NCBI GenBank assembly: GCA_027339635.1
Contig: DAHWNZ010000001.1
Span: forward strand, 29,222 to 93,221
DNA length: 64,000 bases
Reading direction: 5' to 3'
Source of the DNA: AG-12 sp027339635
Lineage (GTDB): Bacteria; Chloroflexota; Dormibacteria; Aeolococcales; Bog-877
In this document: positions 58,577-64,000 of the stretch, one piece after another
How positions within the stretch are numbered: the stretch's first letter is position 1
Layout of the letters: each line of letters starts with the position of its first letter
Notes under the pieces: model-generated
Told to the model about the DNA's origin: nothing
Databases searched by the model: none
Seen by the model: the letters and a program-made list of their open reading frames with translations, nothing else
Position numbers and translations under genes: made by a program

Positions 58577-60457
58577 GTCGGATCCCGGCGCACCGGGTTG
58601 ACCATTGGCCAGTATAGGTGGGGAGCGATCGGGTTCCACCCGCCGGCGCCCGCCGAAGAGCTCGACCACCGCCTGAACCATGGCGGCGTGGCTCTGAACC
58701 TGGGGGTAGTTGCCAAGCAGCCGCGGCGGCTCGGGGATGGCGACCTCGGACAGCTGCCCGGCAGGACCAGCCAGCTCCACTATCGCCAGCAGCCGGCGGT
58801 GCGCCTCCGCCTGCCGCCCCAGGCGCGCCTCCGCGATCACCGCCCAAAGAGAGGGGAAGATGAAGGGAGCGCATGGTGATGGTATCCCGTCGCGCTCCGG
58901 GCGGTGTCGCGCCAGCAAGGGCCACTCCTCCAACTGCCCGGTGACGAAGTCCAGAGTGGCCGCAGCCGCCGGCTGGGATGGGTCGATGAAGGCGGTCAGG
59001 TAGGCGGCCAGGGTGGCGGAGTCGGCGGATTGGTCATCGAAGGCCATCTTTAGCGCTCCGCCGGTGATCGTGCCCAGGCTTCGCACCGCCGCTTGGAGCG
59101 CGGACCTGGCCTCCTCCCAGGAGTTGGCCGCGGGACTGGCGATCCGGCCCCTTCCAGCCAGGCGAAGACCGCAGTCGAGCGCGGCCCATGCCATGACCTT
59201 GCTGTGGAGGTAGTGTTGAGGCGCACCTCGAACTTCCCAGATGCCGTGGTCAGGCTCAGCCCAGCGCCGAGCCGCCTCGCAGGCGAGATCGGGTGCCAGG
59301 TGGAGGAGCTCGGGGGGGCACGCGGCGGCGGAGTCGATCTCCTCGATGAAGCGCAGGACCTCGCCCAGAGTGTCCACCTGGGCCTGACCCTCCGCGGCGT
59401 TGCCGATCCGCACCGTGCCTCCCTGATATCCCCGCAGGTGGCTCAGGACGTGCTCGGGCGGGAGCTCTCCACCGTCAAGCCGAGCCACCGGCCGGCCGGC
59501 ACCCCGCTGGAGCCTCATCGCCAACCCGCGGGCGAGCCGGGATGCCTCCTCGAGAGCTCCAGCCATGACCAGGGCCATGCCGGCGTCGCAACAGTCTCGC
59601 AGCCAGGCGTAGCGATAGTCCCAGGAGCGATCGCTGCCGGGCCACTGGGGGATGGAGGTGAGGGGTGACGCGACCAGCAGGCCGCTCCCCCGATCCTGCA
59701 GCCCTCGAAGGGTCAAGAGGGAGCGGACCAGGGCCGACCAGGCCCATTGGGGCGCCCGTTGCCTGACCTCAGCGAGCGGCCCCCGGTGCGAGAGCCGGTC
59801 CAGCCAGGACTCGCTCTCGGCACCGACCGCGGCCACGGCTCGCGCCAACGTCGCCGGGGCCTCCCTGCCCCCGCCGAGCAGTAGCCTGGCCATGGCGGTC
59901 GGCTCCCCGGCAGCCTCTGCCAGCTCCAGGCAGACCCCCAGGTGGTCCCCGGAGATCTCGGTGACTGCCCCGTCCTCGAAGGGTCGCAGCGTCCCGGAGC
60001 TCGCCACCAGCAGAGGGCCGCCAGGGCCGTCGGCAAGGGCGGACGCGGGAAGGTGGGCGGTGCTGGCGGAAACCTTCCATCCTGGGTCTTTGGGTCCGGC
60101 CTTCAGCAACAGCCTAACTGGGGTGCCCGGCGGTCCCTCCACGGACCAGGCGACCGCGGATCCGCCCCTGCCGTCGTCGATCAGGGAGCAGCGGACGGTG
60201 CTGCCACCTGACCAGCGGATCAAGAGCACATCGGAGTCGCCCTGCCAAGCGGCTGAGATGAGGTGCGCACCGAGCGGGCGGACGCCAACACTGCCGCCGC
60301 GCTCTGAGTCGAGGATGCCCGCCAACCGGAGTCGCGAGTCGAATCGGGGGGCACACCAGAAGTCGCATTCGCCCTCCGATGAGATCAGAGCGGCGGTCAG
60401 CCCGTCGCTCAAGCAGAAGTGAGAGGCGATCGGTTGGACGGAGGGATGGTCGCTCAC
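58562..60457 (-). CDS. Glycoside hydrolase family 15 (glucoamylase/trehalase-like)
   Basis: 631 residues. N-terminal beta-sandwich domain with CDFWCAPRFDSRLRLAG. The (alpha/alpha)6 barrel contains DYRYAWLRDCCDAGMAL, a catalytic-acid region EPDHGIWEVRG and YLHSKVMAWAALD, and the late GNYPQVQSHAAM. Family members cut alpha-glucosidic bonds, with some acting on trehalose; no signal peptide is seen, so intracellular glucan or trehalose turnover is likely. Slightly longer than the usual 600. The stop TAG lies within tRNA-Glu and the final codons are the tRNA 5' end. Confidence 0.92.
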   Translation of the reverse strand: MSDHPSVQPIASHFCLSDGLTAALISSEGECDFWCAPRFDSRLRLAGILDSERGGSVGVRPLGAHLISAAWQGDSDVLLIRWSGGSTVRCSLIDDGRGGSAVAWSVEGPPGTPVRLLLKAGPKDPGWKVSASTAHLPASALADGPGGPLLVASSGTLRPFEDGAVTEISGDHLGVCLELAEAAGEPTAMARLLLGGGREAPATLARAVAAVGAESESWLDRLSHRGPLAEVRQRAPQWAWSALVRSLLTLRGLQDRGSGLLVASPLTSIPQWPGSDRSWDYRYAWLRDCCDAGMALVMAGALEEASRLARGLAMRLQRGAGRPVARLDGGELPPEHVLSHLRGYQGGTVRIGNAAEGQAQVDTLGEVLRFIEEIDSAAACPPELLHLAPDLACEAARRWAEPDHGIWEVRGAPQHYLHSKVMAWAALDCGLRLAGRGRIASPAANSWEEARSALQAAVRSLGTITGGALKMAFDDQSADSATLAAYLTAFIDPSQPAAAATLDFVTGQLEEWPLLARHRPERDGIPSPCAPFIFPSLWAVIAEARLGRQAEAHRRLLAIVELAGPAGQLSEVAIPEPPRLLGNYPQVQSHAAMVQAVVELFGGRRRVEPDRSPPILANGQPGAPGSDAPFV

Positions 60458-60488
60458 TCCGCTCTAGGGTAGGCCTCGGCCCGGGGCC

Positions 60489-61679
60489 TCAGCCCGGGAA
60501 CGATTGCAGCACGTCCCCGATCTGCGCGATCTTCTCCGCCCAGCTGGGGTCGGAAGCGTAGTCCACGTTCATTCCCGCCGGCGTGGGGCCGTTGTAAAAG
60601 GCGCCCGTCGCCACCTCTCCCGGCTGCCCCGGGTAGTTCGGGACCGAGTAGCCGGGCGGGGTCAGGTAGTTGACCCAGACGTACCAGGAGACGAAGCTGA
60701 TGCAGGCCTGATCGCTGGGGAAGGAGGCCCCGTCCCCGAAGGGGTTGGCGTCGTAGGCCTGAAAGCCGAACAGGTTGTGCTTTTCCAAGTAGAGCTGAGA
60801 CGTGCCCCATCCGGTCTCGAGGACCGCGTCGGCCACCAGGTAGATCGCGCTCACGTGATTGGTCGCTTGGGCGGTCATGAAGTACCCGGCATCGGCCTCC
60901 AACGGACTTCCCTGCAGGAACTGCTGGATCTGCCCGAGGGTTATGCCGCTCGGCTGGGTGAGATTGGTGGTGACCGAGAAGGGGCCAGAGCTGGGCGAAG
61001 GGCTGGGCGAGGGAGGTGGCGCGCTGGGGGTCACCGTGGGGGTCGGGGTGGCGGTGGGTGACGGCGATGGTGTGGGGCTGGCCGGCGTGGTCGCAGAGGC
61101 TGGCTTGGTGGCCTTGGGTGAACTGGTGGACTGCACCACGGGCTTGGGGGGAGGGGGTGGGTTGGCCGCCTCGAAGGCCGCCACGATCTCCTCAGCCTGC
61201 AGCCTCTTCTCGGTCACCACCGCCTGCTGCTGAGCCAGGACGAGCGTCTTCTGGTTGCGGCGCTCGGCTTGAAGGTTGGCCACCACCTGGTGGAGAGCCC
61301 CCCTCTCGGCGTCGGTCAACCGCGACAGGGTGATCTGAGTGTCGAGGGCCTGACTCAGGGAGTCGCTCGCCAGCACCTGGAGCAGGCCGTCCGGGCTCCC
61401 CGTGTACTCCGCCGAGATCAGCGAGGCGAGTTGGGCTCGCGCTCGCTGAACCTCGGCTCGTTCCTGGGCGAGCATCTTCCGTGCGGTCTGCACCTGGTTC
61501 AGCAGGAAGGTCTCCTTCACCCGGGCCTGTGCCACCAGCTGCTTCAGCGAGGTGACCGTGGAGTCGGTCGGGGACCCGCCCGTGCTGCCGGAGCTGGCGG
61601 CGGCAGAGTTCAAGCCGCTGGCGCCCAGGATTCCGAGCGCGGCGACAAGGCTGGCCATCAAGGCGAGCGCTGACCTCAC
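60489..61679 (-). CDS. Secreted coiled-coil N-acetylglucosaminidase (GH73-like)
   Basis: 396 residues from GTG 61679, with GGGAGG just upstream. Signal peptide; a coiled coil (about residues 45-175) with the same pattern as the CHAP proteins (ARAQLASLISAEYTGSPDG; SLSQALDTQ). Then a Pro/Ser/Thr linker of about 60 residues and a glucosaminidase domain. The catalytic Glu lies in VADAVLETGWGTSQLY, followed by HNLFGFQAYD. It cuts GlcNAc-MurNAc linkages in peptidoglycan. Confidence 0.9.
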   Translation of the reverse strand: MRSALALMASLVAALGILGASGLNSAAASSGSTGGSPTDSTVTSLKQLVAQARVKETFLLNQVQTARKMLAQERAEVQRARAQLASLISAEYTGSPDGLLQVLASDSLSQALDTQITLSRLTDAERGALHQVVANLQAERRNQKTLVLAQQQAVVTEKRLQAEEIVAAFEAANPPPPPKPVVQSTSSPKATKPASATTPASPTPSPSPTATPTPTVTPSAPPPSPSPSPSSGPFSVTTNLTQPSGITLGQIQQFLQGSPLEADAGYFMTAQATNHVSAIYLVADAVLETGWGTSQLYLEKHNLFGFQAYDANPFGDGASFPSDQACISFVSWYVWVNYLTPPGYSVPNYPGQPGEVATGAFYNGPTPAGMNVDYASDPSWAEKIAQIGDVLQSFPG

Positions 61680-61972
61680 GGTCCTCCCTTTCCCGTCCAC
61701 GAGGCCACATTCTGCAAGCGCCCGCGCCCCAACGGGACCCATGTCGCAGCACCGCTACCAATTCGCGACCCGAGTCGCGCGAGTGTTCGCTGCGGAGCCG
61801 GGGGGCCTCGGGCTGTCCGGCATCAGCTTGCTTGACCCAGCCGCGAGGGGTCATGGTCCGACCCGATGAAGCTCTCCGTGACCCGGGCTAGGGCCCCTGG
61901 GCCCCGCCTCCGCCGCTGCCTTCCAAGCCGGTCGGGTCTGGAAGAGCCGATCGGTGTGATTGGTGGCCTGCC

Positions 61973-63622
61973 CTAGCCCGGGCAGGAGGCCCCCTGGGGC
62001 GTTATCAGCAGAGGCGCCGACGCCGCCTCCCCCGGGGCTCCGGCCAGAGCGACCATCCCGACTGGGATTGAGGCTGGAACCGTGACGTCCGGCTGAGCTT
62101 CGACATAGGTGTAGTCGGCAGCAGCCGGAATGTCCCCCGACGCCACCTCGGTCACACCTCCGGTGCACCGGTTGACCATGTCGAGCTGCCAGCTGACGGT
62201 GTCGGCCGGATGACTGCCCAGCTGAGCGGTCACGGTGAAGGTGCAACTTCCCGATCCGGTCGAGGGGCATCCCGAGGTCACCTGCACACTCTGGATGGGC
62301 GGGTTGCTGGTGGGACCCAGCAACGGTATCTCCCGCAGTGCCGGGGTTTGCGCCGGCGGGCTGGGCTGGGTGGCGCCGGGCGATGGTGACGCCCTCCCAG
62401 TCGATGGTGAGTGGGTGCCGCTTGGCCCCTGGTGCGATCGCGCGGACGTGGTCGACGGCGCCCCTCTATGAAGAAGGAGAGCGGAACCTCCACCTACCAG
62501 CAGGAGAAGGACGACGGCCACCGCCCCCAGGGCGACCCAGCGAGGCCGCGGGCCTCGGTTGAGGCTGGGAGGCGGGCTCGAGTCCGGGCGACCGTGGGGC
62601 GGGGACAACGGAACAGCCGGCCCTGGCGCTGCAGGCTCAGCTTCGGACGCCGGCCGGGGCGCGTCAAGCTGTGGCGCGACCGGTCTGGGGCCGGCCTCGG
62701 CGGGCCGCGCCGCGGGCCGGATCCACGGGCGCGGTGCCTCCGGGTGACGGTCCTGCGGTCGCTCCCCCGGCGCACCTTGCCGCCGGGGCGCGAGAATCGG
62801 CCGCTGAATGCCGACCGTCGCCTCGGCCAGGACCTGCCGCGCTGGCTCGGACGGCGTTAACCCGGGTCTGGCGGCTGCCCCTTTCGAAGGGGCCGACCCC
62901 CGATCCAGCTCCAGAAGCCTGGCTCCCAGTGCCTGCAGCTGGCCGCGCACCCTGCGCTTGGCTGAGGGATCGAGCTGGGCGCCCAGCGCATGCCGCCACG
63001 AGCCCAGCACCGAGGCGGCCGACCGATCCCGCAGCTCCAATTCGGAGACCAGGCTTAGCAGCCTCTCCTGGACGGCCTCGGGAACCCCCTTCAGGCTGGA
63101 GGCGGAGGCCTGGGTGAGAAGGGTCGCGGCCATAGCGGCCACCGCCCCCCTGTCCCCTCTTCCAGCCGCGGCAAAGGGGTCGGCCCCGGTGAACCGGACA
63201 CGACCATCCGTACCCAGGACCGTCTGGGTCCAGCTCGGGTCCCCATGGGCCACGGCGGCCTGCTCCAGCGCGGCCACGGCGGCCAACAGGCCCTCCGCCA
63301 CCACCGCTGCCTGATCGAAGGTGAGGGGGACGAGGCGGCGCAGGGTCGACAGGGTGACCCCGTCCGACGCCTCCTCGGCGACCACCAACCTGCCCCCCGA
63401 ATATGCTGCCGCCAGGGGGCGGCGCAGGGCCAGGCCACTGACCCGGGCCAGAGCACCAAGCCTGGTCATGGCCTGCTGCAGCTGTTCATCGCCGATGACC
63501 GGCCAGGCCCGCAGACTCACGCTGCCACCCCCCGCCACAACCGCGTCGGTGGGGGCGGAGTCAAGCTCTTCGGGAACCGGAAGCTCGATCGGTTGACCGT
63601 TGCGAAACGAGATGAGCTGCAT
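61973..63622 (-). CDS. Membrane-anchored pseudokinase with outer domain
   Basis: 549 residues from ATG 63622. The N-terminal 230 residues follow the C-lobe order of bacterial Ser/Thr kinases. The catalytic loop reads AVAHGDPSWTQTVLGTDGRV in place of HRDLKPxNxLL, and the DFG is ADP (FTGADPFA), so the key Arg, Lys, Asn and DFG residues are lost. A Pro/Arg-rich linker (about 230-355), one helix (WVALGAVAVVLLLLVGGGSALLL) and an outer beta-rich domain with paired Cys follow. It is divergent from mreB and next to a wall hydrolase, suggesting envelope control through protein binding. Kinase ancestry is read by eye from pattern. Confidence 0.7.
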   Translation of the reverse strand: MQLISFRNGQPIELPVPEELDSAPTDAVVAGGGSVSLRAWPVIGDEQLQQAMTRLGALARVSGLALRRPLAAAYSGGRLVVAEEASDGVTLSTLRRLVPLTFDQAAVVAEGLLAAVAALEQAAVAHGDPSWTQTVLGTDGRVRFTGADPFAAAGRGDRGAVAAMAATLLTQASASSLKGVPEAVQERLLSLVSELELRDRSAASVLGSWRHALGAQLDPSAKRRVRGQLQALGARLLELDRGSAPSKGAAARPGLTPSEPARQVLAEATVGIQRPILAPRRQGAPGERPQDRHPEAPRPWIRPAARPAEAGPRPVAPQLDAPRPASEAEPAAPGPAVPLSPPHGRPDSSPPPSLNRGPRPRWVALGAVAVVLLLLVGGGSALLLHRGAPSTTSARSHQGPSGTHSPSTGRASPSPGATQPSPPAQTPALREIPLLGPTSNPPIQSVQVTSGCPSTGSGSCTFTVTAQLGSHPADTVSWQLDMVNRCTGGVTEVASGDIPAAADYTYVEAQPDVTVPASIPVGMVALAGAPGEAASAPLLITPQGASCPG

Positions 63623-63659
63623 GTGCGTTCCTAGTCAGCGGGAGGCGTAGTGTTAGCAG

Positions 63660-63681
63660 AGCCGCCCGTCCTGGGGCGGCT
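63660..63681. promoter_or_regulatory. Hairpin masking the mreB ribosome-site area
   Basis: AGCCGCCC pairs with GGGCGGCT around GTCCTG. The only G-rich stretch suitable as a ribosome site for GTG 63688 is in the right arm, so folding could limit translation. It may equally be a simple 5' structure. Confidence 0.35.
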
Positions 63682-63687
63682 GTTCAG

Positions 63688-64000
63688 GTGGTCAAATTGG
63701 GCTTGCTTTCCGCAGATTTTGGCATCGACCTGGGGACCGCAAACACCGTCGTGTGCCGCACCGACGGCACCATCCTCCTCAACGAGCCGTCGGTGATGCT
63801 GGTTTCCCTCGGACCGGACGGCACCCGCAAGCCGATACTCATCGGCCACCAGGCCCGCGAGCTCACCGGCCGGACCCCGGTAGGAATGGCCACGGTCAGG
63901 CCGATCAGGGATGGGGTCGTATCCGACCTCCAGTCCGCCAAGGGGTTCATCGTGGCGGTCATTCATGAGGTGACCCGCCGGCCCTGGGAGAGGTTCCGGC
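63688..64000 (+). CDS. mreB: Rod-shape protein MreB (5' part, runs off the window)
   Basis: From GTG 63688 the frame is open to the window end (104 codons seen). The actin-like phosphate 1 loop FGIDLGTANTVVCRT is followed by LLNEPSVMLV, GHQARELTGRTPVGMATV and RPIRDGVVSDLQSA, all in MreB order. It forms membrane-bound filaments that steer wall synthesis during elongation, so the cell is probably rod-shaped. Divergent from the pseudokinase gene with 65 bases between that contain a hairpin. The remaining two-thirds of the protein is outside the window. Confidence 0.93.
   Translation, partial: MVKLGLLSADFGIDLGTANTVVCRTDGTILLNEPSVMLVSLGPDGTRKPILIGHQARELTGRTPVGMATVRPIRDGVVSDLQSAKGFIVAVIHEVTRRPWERFR

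Overview
The window is one stretch of a GC-rich bacterial chromosome (roughly two-thirds GC by eye) with dense genes, many GTG/TTG starts and many 4-base stop/start overlaps. No LPS or outer-membrane genes are seen. A PatA/PimA-like acyltransferase-glycosyltransferase pair, a DUF3151 protein, an acetate symporter beside a LytS/LytTR pair and many secreted coiled-coil peptidoglycan hydrolases point to a monoderm Terrabacteria lineage, such as Actinobacteriota or the Dormibacterota/Chloroflexota side. The phylum is an inference. No transposase, integrase, relaxase, phage gene or CRISPR array was seen.

Layout. 1-1.3 kb: MFS exporter. 1.3-8.4 kb: acetate island (satP and acsA on the minus strand; LytS kinase, LytTR regulator, small membrane subunit and SSS symporter on the plus strand). 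8.4-9.4 kb: two decayed genes (a TDT-channel remnant and a frameshifted carboxymuconolactone-decarboxylase-like gene). 9.4-14.5 kb: 2-hydroxyacid dehydrogenase, sulfurtransferase, SDR, YyaL-like protein. 14.5-19.6 kb: coupled run of acyltransferase, GT4, DegV, plsY, fumC. 20.3-22.5 kb: class A PBP. 23-30.5 kb: type IV secretion-like operon (VirD4/TraG, two-TM protein, VirB6-like, PrgI-like, VirB4-like, CHAP hydrolase). 30.5-36.6 kb: Fsr-like MFS, small proteins, UbiA, hemE, CHAP and lytic transglycosylase genes. 36.6-41 kb: M20 hydrolase plus NSAR-like enolase, unknown genes, folB. 41.2-47.3 kb: second type IV-like locus (PrgI-like, VirB4-like, two-TM, VirB6-like), interrupted by an unknown gene and dtd. 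47.2-55.2 kb: RDD, SpoIIM-like, ispH and a MoxR/DUF58/DUF4350/DUF4129 operon. 55.9-64 kb: CHAP protein, DHH phosphoesterase, DUF3151, tRNA-Glu, GH15, glucosaminidase, membrane pseudokinase and the start of mreB.

How the parts may work together. The acetate island pairs two unrelated importers with the activating enzyme and a dedicated two-component system. The two type IV-like loci share a gene set (PrgI-like, VirB4, two-TM, VirB6-like), but only the first has a coupling ATPase and a cell-wall hydrolase. With no relaxase in view, a chromosomal protein- or DNA-translocation machine is the most interesting candidate for an undescribed system. Three secreted proteins share a PcsB/CwlO-style coiled-coil N-terminus joined to different catalytic domains. 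With the PBP, lytic transglycosylase, mreB and a membrane pseudokinase they make this a cell-envelope-rich region.
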